Shown piece by piece: positions 57,538 through 64,000 of a DNA stretch of 64,000 bases. The position numbers were made by a program, and so were the translations under genes. The DNA comes from Streptomyces violaceoruber (GTDB taxonomy: Bacteria; Actinomycetota; Actinomycetes; Streptomycetales; Streptomycetaceae). The notes below the pieces were generated by a model. It had not been told where the DNA came from. It did no database searches and saw nothing but the letters and a program-made list of their open reading frames with translations. Location of the stretch: NCBI GenBank assembly GCA_000720805.1, contig JODI01000041.1, positions 13,531 through 77,530 of the forward strand, in the 5' to 3' direction. The stretch's first letter is position 1, and each line of letters opens with the position of its first letter.

Positions 57538-58056
57538 GAGAGCCGATTCTATTCGGCAGCCCCTCCGGACCCTAGAGATCGCGCCCCCATCGCGCCCCCA
57601 GCACACCGCAAGCCCTGCGGGCCGCAGAAATCCTCGCCCACATGCGAATCGAAATCTGTGTTTGTCGGAGTAGACATTGGTCGGCACGGCAGGTAGCGTT
57701 TCTCTCGTAGACACGGTCTGAAGAGACCCGGCAGACACGAACTGGCGGGTAGCTGAACAAGAAGTTCGCAGGTCAACCCAGTAAGAACCAGTAGGAACCC
57801 AGGTAAGAACGGAGGAGCAAACGCCATCAGGATCGCCCGGACCGAGCTGTTGGGCCCGGGTACCGCAAGACCCCGGATTGGAAGGTGGTCCCCGGTCACG
57901 CAGCCGCGATCCCCGCACCCCCGCCCCACCCCCGGGCCGGGCAGCGGAAACAGAAGGTCGGCCGAGCAGTAGGGCCGGCAGATGGTGTTCAATTTCCTCG
58001 GGGCCCTGGTGCCGTACGGTGCCAGGGCCCCTCGACGCGTTGCTCAACGAGGTGAC
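57538..58056 (+). promoter_or_regulatory. 520-base leader/promoter region of the MerR-like gene A
   Basis: No gene is supported here. The plus strand carries a purine-rich segment with GGAGGAGC-like sequences around 57810, and a strong hairpin at 58000-58031 (GGGGCCCTGG/CCAGGGCCCC with inner wobble pairs and loop GTAC), 25 bases before the MerR-like start. The hairpin lacks a U-tract and may attenuate or stabilise the transcript. Confidence 0.5.
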
Positions 58057-58413
58057 ATGACAGCAGATACTCCGCTCAGCGGTCGTCTGGACGACGACGA
58101 CTACCCCGCCTACACGATGGGCCGGGCCGCCGAGATGCTCGGCACCACCCCCGGGTTCCTCCGGGCCATCGGGGAGGCCCGCCTGATCACTCCGCTGCGT
58201 TCGGAGGGCGGCCACCGCCGCTACTCCCGCTACCAACTGCGGATCGCCGCGCGTGCCCGCGAACTCGTCGACAAGGGCACCCCGATCGAGGCCGCCTGCC
58301 GCATCGTCATCCTCGAGGACCAACTCGAGGAAGCCCAGCGCATCAACGCCGAGTACCGCCGGGCCGCCCAGAGGGCCTCGGGCTCGGCCGACGCCGGCGC
58401 CACCGCGGGCTGA
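58057..58413 (+). CDS. MerR-like HTH protein (118 aa), copy A
   Basis: ATG 58057 with GAGGT. The winged-helix part is YTMGRAAEMLGTTPGFLRAIGEARLITPLRSEGGHRRYSRYQL, i.e. a MerR-type helix-turn-helix with the GGHRRYS wing; after RELVDKGTPIEAACRIVILEDQLEEAQRIN it ends with a short coiled-coil and Ala-rich tail. No ligand domain, as in BldC-size or chaperone-modulator MerR-like proteins. Nearly identical in core to copy B (62777). Expected to regulate its own or cold-shock genes. It is flanked by a hairpin on the 5' side. Confidence 0.9.
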   Translation: MTADTPLSGRLDDDDYPAYTMGRAAEMLGTTPGFLRAIGEARLITPLRSEGGHRRYSRYQLRIAARARELVDKGTPIEAACRIVILEDQLEEAQRINAEYRRAAQRASGSADAGATAG

Positions 58414-58952
58414 CCTCGCCCTGTCCGCCGGCCGGTCCAGGGCCCGCCTGTCCGTCGGCGGCGCGCGGCGCGCGCCGCGATCAGGACCGCGCCCGGGCCC
58501 CGCGTACGCACGCCGTGCTCAGAGGCCGGGTCCTTGACGCCCCGGCCCCGCTCCGCCCCGCTGGAGACATCGACGCCCCAGGTCCGGCCGACGGCCGGCC
58601 GGACCGGTCCCAGGCGATACCGGAGCCGTGGAGAAGACGACGGAGCGGACGGCCGACGATCGGCTGACCCCGCACCGCCTGAAGCGCGGCATCACCCGGG
58701 CGGTCGTGGGTCCACAGCCGTGTTCAGGCGCTGGACCTCTGCCTCGGCGACCGCGCACCGTTCGGCTTCCTCGACCTCTTCAACGGCGTCACCCAGCGCC
58801 AGGACGCGGCTCAGGCCCGGCCCTGAGCCGCAGGGCCGGGCCGGTCCCCGGAGGCATCACCGACGGCCTGCCGCACACCGTGCCGAAGGCCGGTCCCCGG
58901 AGGCATCACCGACTGCCTGCCGCACACCGTGCCGCTGCCACCGTGCCGCCGC
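58414..58952. other. intergenic with a 49-bp tandem repeat and a gene-end remnant
   Basis: About 540 bases without an intact gene. At 58841-58938 a 49-base unit (CCGGTCCCCGGAGGCATCAC...CCGTGCCG) occurs twice in tandem with one internal mismatch (CGGCC/CTGCC). A plus-strand frame ending at TGA 58824-58826 reads LDLCLGDRAPFGFLDLFNGV and resembles a gene C-terminus, but it has no start. The rest looks non-coding. Confidence 0.5.
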
Positions 58953-60089
58953 TCACTTGAGTCCGATCGCCGCGCAGTCCGCCGCGTACTTCGGGGTGCA
59001 GATGTCCTTGACGGTGTAGACGCCGTCCTGGATCACGGTCGCCTTGATGTTGTCCCGGGTGAGCGCGACGACCTGCACCAGCTGCGAGGGGATGCGCTTC
59101 TGCGTCGGGCTGTCGACCGTGTCGGGGGTCAGCGCCTCGAACTCGAGTGAGCGGCCCTGGATCTTGGCCACCGCCATCTGCGCGGCGTTGTCCGCCTCCA
59201 GCAGGAACGACTTGTAGACGGTCATGTACTGCTCGCCCGAGACGATCCGCTGCACGGCCGCGAGATCCGCGTCCTGCCCGGTCACCGGCGGGATCTTCGT
59301 CGCGCCGGCTTCCTTCAGCGCATCGATGACGGCGCCGGCCATGCCGTCGTTGGCCGAGTAGACGGCGGCGATGCTGTTCAGTCCGATGGACTGGATCGCC
59401 TTCGTCATGTTGGCCTTGGCGACCTCAGGCAGCCACTCCCTGGTGTCGTACTGCTTGGCTATGATCACGCGCCCCTGCAGCTCGCTGAGCGCGCCCGTCT
59501 TGAAGCGTGCGGTGTTGGGGTCGGCGACCGAGCCGTTCATCATGACGATCTTGCTGGTCGCGGCCTTGTCGCCGAGGGCGTCCACGATCGCGCGGCCCTG
59601 CACCTCGCCGACGAGTTCGTTGTCGTGCGAGACGTAGGCGTCGATCGGGCCCTGGGCGAGCCTGTCGTACGCGATGACGGGGATACCGGCGTCCTTGGCC
59701 TTCTCGACTGCCGGGGCGATGGCCTTGGCGTCCACCGCGTCCACCAGGATCACGTCCACCTTCTTGTCGACCATCTGGTCCATCTGGACGCTCTGCTTGG
59801 ACTCGCTCGCCTCGGCGTTGGCGTACAGGACCTTGCCCTTGCCGGCGGTGAGGGAGGCGACCCGCTTTCTGATGAGGGGGTAGTCGAACTTCTCGAAGCG
59901 TTTCGTCTCCTTGTCGGGGAGGAGGAGGCCCACCGTGATGTCGTTGCCCTTCTTCGGGGCCGAGGAGCTGCTGCTCCCACCGATGCCGTCGACCACACCG
60001 CACGCGGTGAGCACAAGAGCCGAGGTGGAGGCGGTCAGAACCATCGTGAAACGACGGGCAACGGGACGATGGGCGGGGGAAACGTTCAC
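58953..60089 (-). CDS. xylF-like: xylose-type sugar ABC transporter substrate-binding lipoprotein (378 aa)
   Basis: GTG 60089 with GGAAGG eight bases upstream. Lipoprotein signal with LVLTACG (Cys about residue 30) after a Ser-rich hydrophobic segment, then linker GGSSSSSAPK. Periplasmic-binding type I fold of the ribose/xylose class: DITVGLLLPDKETKRFEKFDYPLI, VILVDAVDAKAI, PVIAYDRLAQGP, YVSHDNELVGE, IVMMNGSVADPNTA, SIAAVYSANDGMAGAVI, TGQDADLAAVQRI, GEQYMTVYKSF. It binds a pentose outside the membrane. No permease or ATPase genes are adjacent in the window. Confidence 0.93.
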   Translation of the reverse strand: MNVSPAHRPVARRFTMVLTASTSALVLTACGVVDGIGGSSSSSAPKKGNDITVGLLLPDKETKRFEKFDYPLIRKRVASLTAGKGKVLYANAEASESKQSVQMDQMVDKKVDVILVDAVDAKAIAPAVEKAKDAGIPVIAYDRLAQGPIDAYVSHDNELVGEVQGRAIVDALGDKAATSKIVMMNGSVADPNTARFKTGALSELQGRVIIAKQYDTREWLPEVAKANMTKAIQSIGLNSIAAVYSANDGMAGAVIDALKEAGATKIPPVTGQDADLAAVQRIVSGEQYMTVYKSFLLEADNAAQMAVAKIQGRSLEFEALTPDTVDSPTQKRIPSQLVQVVALTRDNIKATVIQDGVYTVKDICTPKYAADCAAIGLK

Positions 60090-60361
60090 AGCAGGTGCCT
60101 TCCGGGGCGAGAGAGCAGCCTGGCGACCAGGTGGCTGAAAGCCAACGCGGTAGCGGGACGACCGTCAAGGGCTCAGCTCGACGAGATCGCAACGAGCCCC
60201 AACAGACGGTCTCATCCGGCTCGTTCGAGGTCACATCGCGGGGAGAACGTGAAATTTCCGTGGTGGGGTTGTGGCGCCGCCGTAGCGCGAGCTGGCATGA
60301 CCTGATCAAGTGTCCGCATGCTTGGTCCGGTCGTCCGCGCCCTCCCGTTCCGGGCCGGTGG
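60090..60361. other. promoter region of the sugar-binding gene
   Basis: About 270 bases upstream of the lipoprotein gene and downstream of the histidine kinase. It holds no gene. The minus strand is relatively AT-rich around 60240-60260 (AAATTTCC), the likely promoter, but I cannot fix the -35/-10 boxes. Confidence 0.4.
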
Positions 60362-61522
60362 TCACGGTGTCGGGAACACCGCCCGCACCTCCCAGCCCTG
60401 TTCCTCGGCCCTCGGTCCCGCGTCCAGTCGGCCGCCGAGCGCCGTCACCCGCTCACTCAGGCCGACGAGGCCGAAGCCGCCGCCGTGTGCCTCGGCCGGC
60501 AGCAAGGTGCCACCGCGGCCGTCGTCGGTGACCGTCACCTCCAGACGGTGACCGTCGTGCCGTAGCACCACGGCGATCTCGGTGGCGTCGGCCGCGTGCC
60601 GTCGTACGTTCGTCAGCGCCTCCTGCACCACCCGGAAGGCGGCCGCCTGCACCTCGTGCGGAAGGTCGTCCGGTACGGCCCGGTCGCGGCACAGTACGAC
60701 CTTCTGGGCCGGGCCGGCGAAGCCCTCGGTCAGGTCGGTGAGGGCGGCCAGGTCGCCGACGGGGCGTCGGTCGGAGGCCTCTGTCGCGGTGTCACGCAGC
60801 ACGCCGACCGTGCGGCGCATCGAGGCGAGGGCCTCCGTGGCGGCGTGTTCGATGCCCGCGAGGACCGGGTCGAGGTCCTGTCGAGCGGTGGCCGTCATCA
60901 TGCGGGCCATCTGGGTCTGCACGAGGATGCCGGTGACATGGTGGGCGACGAAGTCGTGCAGATCGGCGGCGATCGCCAGCCGCTCCTCGCGCCGGATGTC
61001 GGCGACCGCGACGGTCCGGCGGTAGTCCTGCGCGCGCAGGGAGGCCGCCAGTGCGGCGACGATCCCGACCAGGATTAGGCCGACCAGGACGTAGCCCTGC
61101 GCCTCGTCGGAGGACAGCGACCCGAAGTACCGGGCCGGGGAAGCGAGCAGCGCGCCCGCGTCCAGCACGCCGCACAACACCGCCCGACGCGGCGGGCAGT
61201 GGCGTACGGCGACGAACAACAAAGAGAGCAGGATCGCGAGTTCGCCCGGGCCGAACGGGGCGTGGCGGTGCTGCGCGATCGACGCCGCCGTGTACAGGAG
61301 CGAGAGGCCCGCGGGCACGGCGGTCCGCAGTTGCGGCGTCAGCCAGTCGGGCCGCCGCGCGGCCGGCCACAGTACGGCGGCCAGGCCCACCGCCAGGACG
61401 GCCGCGGGAGGCCACACGTCGTAGCCGACGTCCAGCGTGATCTGCAGGTCGAGGACCGACGCCGCGAGCAGGGCGCCGACGCCGGTACCTCGGGCACAGC
61501 CCCGGGCGGAAGCGGTTCTCAT
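60362..61522 (-). CDS. orphan NarL-type sensor histidine kinase (386 aa)
   Basis: ATG 61522 (MRTASARGC). Five to six hydrophobic segments (residues about 10-165) form the membrane sensor, then a HisKA_3 helix with ADLHDFVAHHVTGI (phospho-acceptor His), ATEALASMRRTVGVL, N-box VVQEALTNVRRHA, DDGRGG and GFGLVGLSERVTALGG. All catalytic motifs are present. Unusually, no response-regulator gene lies adjacent on either side in the window. A longer start (GTG 61531 or further) would add polar residues. It lies between the sugar-binding gene and the cold-cassette copy B. Confidence 0.88.
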   Translation of the reverse strand: MRTASARGCARGTGVGALLAASVLDLQITLDVGYDVWPPAAVLAVGLAAVLWPAARRPDWLTPQLRTAVPAGLSLLYTAASIAQHRHAPFGPGELAILLSLLFVAVRHCPPRRAVLCGVLDAGALLASPARYFGSLSSDEAQGYVLVGLILVGIVAALAASLRAQDYRRTVAVADIRREERLAIAADLHDFVAHHVTGILVQTQMARMMTATARQDLDPVLAGIEHAATEALASMRRTVGVLRDTATEASDRRPVGDLAALTDLTEGFAGPAQKVVLCRDRAVPDDLPHEVQAAAFRVVQEALTNVRRHAADATEIAVVLRHDGHRLEVTVTDDGRGGTLLPAEAHGGGFGLVGLSERVTALGGRLDAGPRAEEQGWEVRAVFPTP

Positions 61523-61689
61523 GCGGATCACGGTAGGCCGCGCCACCGCCCGCGGGATCGGCCGAACGGCCGAGGCCGCCGGTACCTTCCGGCCGCTGCG
61601 GGCACCCACCGGGCTCTGGCGCCCGGTGTACCCGCGTCACCCGGTCGTTCGAACCTCAGGCGGCGCGGCGCCCGAAGGAACGGGACGCG

Positions 61690-61971
61690 TCAGCCGAGGG
61701 TCGGGAAGGACGCCGAGCGGGTGGCGGGGGACTCCGGCGGCGTGGCGTGGCAGGTGAAGCCGAGTCGGGTGAGGGCCCGGGTCACCTCGAAGGCGGTGAA
61801 GTCGCGGCGGTCCTGGCGGGTGATGATCTCGCCCACCTGCTTGACGGGGAACACCTTGCGTCCGATGACCACGCAGGCCCCGGTGGTGGGCTCCGGCCGG
61901 ACGCCCTCCATCTGTGTCTCCACCTCGGACTTGACCAGGTCGAAGGGGTAACGGGCGATCACGCAGCGCAT
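61690..61971 (-). CDS. cold-cassette conserved protein MRCVIARYPF family (93 aa), copy B
   Basis: ATG 61971. Shares MRCVIARYPFDL, GVRPE-TTG, VIGRK-FPVKQVG and RDFTAFEVTRALTRLGFTCHA with copy A (56695). The C-terminal 20 residues are Ser/Pro-rich and flexible. It precedes cold-shock gene B on the minus strand and is separated from it by about 315 bases; the order (small protein after cold-shock gene in transcription) matches copy A if the helicase is omitted. Function unknown; the conserved pairing with cold-shock genes suggests an RNA-related role. Confidence 0.85.
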   Translation of the reverse strand: MRCVIARYPFDLVKSEVETQMEGVRPEPTTGACVVIGRKVFPVKQVGEIITRQDRRDFTAFEVTRALTRLGFTCHATPPESPATRSASFPTLG

Positions 61972-62220
61972 GGGTGCCTCACCAAGGGTGTAGTGGACGG
62001 CAGAAATGCCTTCGGGGCCGGTGTCGGTCAGCGCCGGCCGGGACGGTGCCCGGCCGTGACCGTGGTCCGCTGACGATGGTCGGCGGGGTTGTGCTCGGCG
62101 GAGCGGGGTCCGCGGGTGCTGTTCGGAACGGCCGGCGCGTCTCCGCGGGCGTCGTTCACGCGGGGCACGCCCGGCATCCGGTCGCGCATGGCGGTGTCGG
62201 CGGGGGAAACACGCGTAAAC

Positions 62221-62255
62221 AAACGGGGCCCGCACCCAAGGTGCGGGCCCCGTTT
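62221..62255 (-). terminator. hairpin terminator of cold-shock gene B
   Basis: A 16-base perfect stem AAACGGGGCCCGCACC with loop CAA, ending in TTT on the minus strand. The core GGGGCCCGCACC is shared with terminator A. It lies 31 bases beyond the cold-shock stop. Confidence 0.9.
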
Positions 62256-62285
62256 CGCCGAAGCGCGCGAGCGAATCGCGGAAAA

Positions 62286-62489
62286 TCAGGCAGGGACGAT
62301 GTTCTCGGCCTGCGGGCCCTTCTGGCCCTGCGTGACGTCGAACGTCACCTTCTGACCTTCCTGCAGCTCACGGAAGCCCTGGGTGGCGATGTTCGAGTAG
62401 TGGGCGAAGACGTCGGCGCCGCCGCCGTCCTGCTCGATGAAGCCGAAGCCCTTTTCCGCGTTGAACCACTTCACGGTACCGGTGGCCAT
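62286..62489 (-). CDS. cspA-like: cold-shock protein, CspA family (67 aa), copy B
   Basis: ATG 62489 with CAGGAGAT upstream. The same 67-residue domain as copy [49 protein letters not shown]. Differences cluster in a short region ([19 protein letters not shown] versus [19 protein letters not shown]). It binds single-stranded nucleic acids. It is transcribed from its own promoter (-10 TAGGCT) with a leader like that of copy A and terminated by a matching hairpin. In the same cassette as the conserved protein B and the MerR-like protein B. Confidence 0.96.
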   Translation of the reverse strand: MATGTVKWFNAEKGFGFIEQDGGGADVFAHYSNIATQGFRELQEGQKVTFDVTQGQKGPQAENIVPA

Positions 62490-62640
62490 GTCATATCTCC
62501 TGAAGGCAGTGCTGGGGACCCACACTGCGTGGGCCCTCCTCATCGCTGCGATGATCACCTGCCCGGTAAAACCAGAAGCAAAATGGCAACCACAACTGCA
62601 ACTGATGTCGAGCCTAGCACGAGACCTCGCGAATCAAATC
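62490..62640 (-). promoter_or_regulatory. cold-shock gene promoter and long leader, copy B
   Basis: On the minus strand, TTGATT or TTTGAT (62632-62638), 15-16 bases, then TAGGCT (62616-62611), a good vegetative promoter. Five bases on, TCAGTTGCAGT (62605-62595) and TGATCATCGCAGCGA (62557-62543) repeat the two blocks of leader A. The start codon is about 53 bases later. The spacing between blocks is 7 bases longer than in A. Confidence 0.7.
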
Positions 62641-62776
62641 GGAGGCGAGATGGCGACGCGCCGGGCGACTCCGCGAAGGAATGGGGACGCGGGAATTGCC
62701 GTAAAACCCTGCCGGGATTCATCAAGGAATTCTTTTCCACCGCTGCCCGCAATTCTGCTCCGGCGGTGTCAGGTTT

Positions 62777-63127
62777 TCACTCCCCGCGCCGGGCGGCTGA
62801 GGGCCCCTGGGCCGGGTGGCGCAGCTCCTCGTTGTCCCGCAGGGCGTCCTCCAGCCGGTCCTCCAGGCCGATGATCCGACAGGCGGCCTCGACCGGCGTG
62901 CCCTGGTCGACCAGCTCACGGGCCCGGGCGGCCAGCCGCAACTGGTGGCGCGAGTAGCGGCGGTGCCCGCCGTCCGACCTGGTGGGAGCGATCAACTGGG
63001 CCTCGCCGAGGGCCCGCAGAAAGCCGGGCGTGGCACCGATCAGCTCGGCGGCCCGGCCCATGGTGTACGCCGGATAGTGGTCGTCGTCGAGCCGGTCGCC
63101 ACCGTACGGCTGCTCTTGTGAGGGCAT
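62777..63127 (-). CDS. MerR-like HTH protein (116 aa), copy B
   Basis: ATG 63127. Core YTMGRAAELIGATPGFLRALGEAQLIAPTRSDGGHRRYSRHQLRLAARARELVDQGTPVEAACRIIGLEDRLEDAL, with the same helix-turn-helix, GGHRRYS wing and short coiled-coil as copy A. A Gln/Glu-rich N-terminus and a Pro/Ala-rich end are specific to this copy. Being 290 bases upstream of cold-shock gene B on the same strand, it may regulate that promoter. The two proteins are close enough to be a recent duplication. Confidence 0.9.
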   Translation of the reverse strand: MPSQEQPYGGDRLDDDHYPAYTMGRAAELIGATPGFLRALGEAQLIAPTRSDGGHRRYSRHQLRLAARARELVDQGTPVEAACRIIGLEDRLEDALRDNEELRHPAQGPSAARRGE

Positions 63128-63355
63128 GTGCGCCTTCCCGCGGGTCGCCGGAGCGCGGCCCGCCACAGGGTCTGGTTCCCGCACGAGAACTCTAGTCGCC
63201 CCGATGGAATCTCTGTCGCGGCGAGCACAGATGTTCAGCTGCTGTACGCGCCCCGCTCGGCGCCCGCCGACCGGCCCGCCGCTGTACTGTCCGTCCGTCA
63301 GGCGCCCGGAGGTACGGTGGACGCACCGGGGGCATGCGGCAGTACGCGGAGATGG

Positions 63356-63811
63356 GTGACCGTCATGCAGTTGAGGCCCGACAGCTCCGGCAGCACGGAC
63401 AGCGCCGAGAGAGCCGACAGCACGGACGGCACCGGGGGTGCGCCCGACCTCCCGCCCCTCTCCCCACCTGTATCGACACCTGTATCGACCCTCGTGTCCA
63501 CGCCGGTGCGGACGGAAGCGGACGCCCATGTCGCGGCGGACGACATGTCCGCGCCCGAGGACGAGGGGCTGGCCGAGGTCCGCATCATCGCGGCGGACCC
63601 GGACGTCGCCCAACGGGTCGCCCTGCTGCTCCGTGCGGGTTTCCACTGCGACGAACCGCGCAGCTACCCCGCCGGTCCGGACGGGCACGGCACGCTCCTC
63701 CACCTGACGGTGGACACCACCCGTGGCCCCGACGAGCTCCCTTCCGCCTCCCCCTGGCTGATCAGCAGCCGGTCCCAGGGCTCCCGCGCCCACACGGACG
63801 AGCCGGGCTGA
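63356..63811 (+). CDS. hypothetical protein with Ser/Thr/Pro-rich N-terminus (151 aa)
   Basis: GTG 63356 with GGAG close upstream; ATG 63365 is in frame. The first 60 residues are low-complexity (Asp/Ser/Thr/Pro, with repeated CCTGTATCGAC DNA units). Residues about 75-140 form a compact alpha/beta domain: LAEVRIIAADPDVAQRVALLLRAGF, then THLTVDTTRG and SPWLISSRSQ. It is soluble; the family is not recognised. It lies head-to-head with the MerR-like gene B (about 230 bases apart) and convergent with the partial gene at the window end. Confidence 0.6.
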   Translation: MTVMQLRPDSSGSTDSAERADSTDGTGGAPDLPPLSPPVSTPVSTLVSTPVRTEADAHVAADDMSAPEDEGLAEVRIIAADPDVAQRVALLLRAGFHCDEPRSYPAGPDGHGTLLHLTVDTTRGPDELPSASPWLISSRSQGSRAHTDEPG

Positions 63812-63826
63812 GCCGTTCTTCCCCGG

Positions 63827-64000
63827 CTACTCGCCCGGGTGGCCGAGTTCGATGTCGTGACCGTCCACACCCTGACCGTTGACGGTCAGTGCGGTGGCGA
63901 CCGGCGGGTAGCCGGTGGCGATGACGGTGTACTCGCCGCTGTCGAGGTCGGTGAAGGCGTACGCCCCGTCCGTGCCGGTGGTGGCGGTGCCGATGACGTT
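63827..64000 (-). CDS. C-terminal part of a protein with carboxypeptidase-regulatory-like domain (truncated by window)
   Basis: The minus-strand frame entering from the window edge encodes GTATTGTDGAYAFTDLDSGEYTVIATGY, then ALTVNGQGVDGHDIELG and a stop at TAG 63829-63827. This is the last module of a carboxypeptidase-regulatory/transthyretin-like (MSCRAMM-type) beta domain. In streptomycetes such modules decorate exported proteins or the end of MFS transporters; the rest of the gene lies outside the window, so its identity is open. Confidence 0.75.
   Translation of the reverse strand, partial: NVIGTATTGTDGAYAFTDLDSGEYTVIATGYPPVATALTVNGQGVDGHDIELGHPGE

Noticed and set aside
58534..59019. Plus-strand frames across the region between MerR-like A and the sugar-binding gene
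   Set aside because: Arg/Pro-rich translations over a tandem repeat; no motif or start signal.
1..64000. CRISPR arrays, complete insertion sequences or rRNA genes
   Set aside because: No regularly spaced repeats with unique spacers, no transposase with inverted repeats, no rRNA-like stretches were found on reading.

Overview
The window is high-GC actinomycete DNA, almost certainly from a Streptomyces chromosome. The evidence is the strong GC bias at third codon positions, frequent GTG starts, many Tat/Sec-exported proteins and lipoproteins, Streptomyces-typical families (ALF repeats, DUF5990, DUF5994, DUF5707, a GvpU-like protein, 67-residue cold-shock proteins, SpoIIE-type phosphatases, an ECF41 sigma factor) and a few TTA leucine codons. 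No rRNA, complete tRNA, intact insertion sequence or CRISPR array is visible.

Layout. About 1-4.3 kb is visibly lower in GC and holds orphan hypothetical genes, gene fragments and a recurrent CTCCTAAAG(T/C)GG motif; it reads as decaying acquired DNA. About 4.3-18.7 kb encodes exported proteins: an Ig-like secreted protein, an ALF-repeat protein, an SGNH esterase, a membrane-anchored GH5 glycosidase, two lipoproteins, an FG-GAP repeat protein and a large GH78 alpha-L-rhamnosidase with an operator-like palindrome just downstream of its promoter. Two 3'-end fragments of a tRNA-Gly (8.2 and 12.7 kb) bracket part of this stretch. About 18.9-30.4 kb carries housekeeping and stress metabolism: malic enzyme, a four-gene run (SDR, mannose-6-P isomerase, alpha/beta hydrolase, sugar isomerase), photolyase with a DUF2867 oxidoreductase, a MurJ-type flippase and a monooxygenase. 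About 30.5-46.6 kb is regulatory: a Ser/Thr kinase translationally coupled to a membrane protein, an ECF41 sigma factor beside an FAD oxidoreductase, a DUF5707 protein overlapping a tiny membrane ORF, an Fpg/Nei glycosylase, an ABC exporter divergent from a two-component system, and a serine hydrolase. About 46.7-54.2 kb has a PAS/GAF/PP2C/ATPase phosphatase, a glutaredoxin-like membrane protein, a 1037-residue exported protein and two small genes.

About 54.4-63.1 kb is the most distinctive part. It holds two copies, in opposite orientation, of a cold-shock cassette: a 67-aa CspA protein with a conserved leader and matching terminator, a small protein beginning MRCVIARYPF, and a MerR-like HTH protein. 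The first copy also has a DEAD-box RNA helicase and a GvpU-like gene. A xylose-type sugar-binding lipoprotein and an orphan histidine kinase lie between the copies. The window ends in the C-terminus of a protein with a carboxypeptidase-regulatory-like domain.

Starts were chosen by ribosome-binding sites, signal peptides and 4-nt overlaps; functions are inferred from motifs and family knowledge, with no database search.
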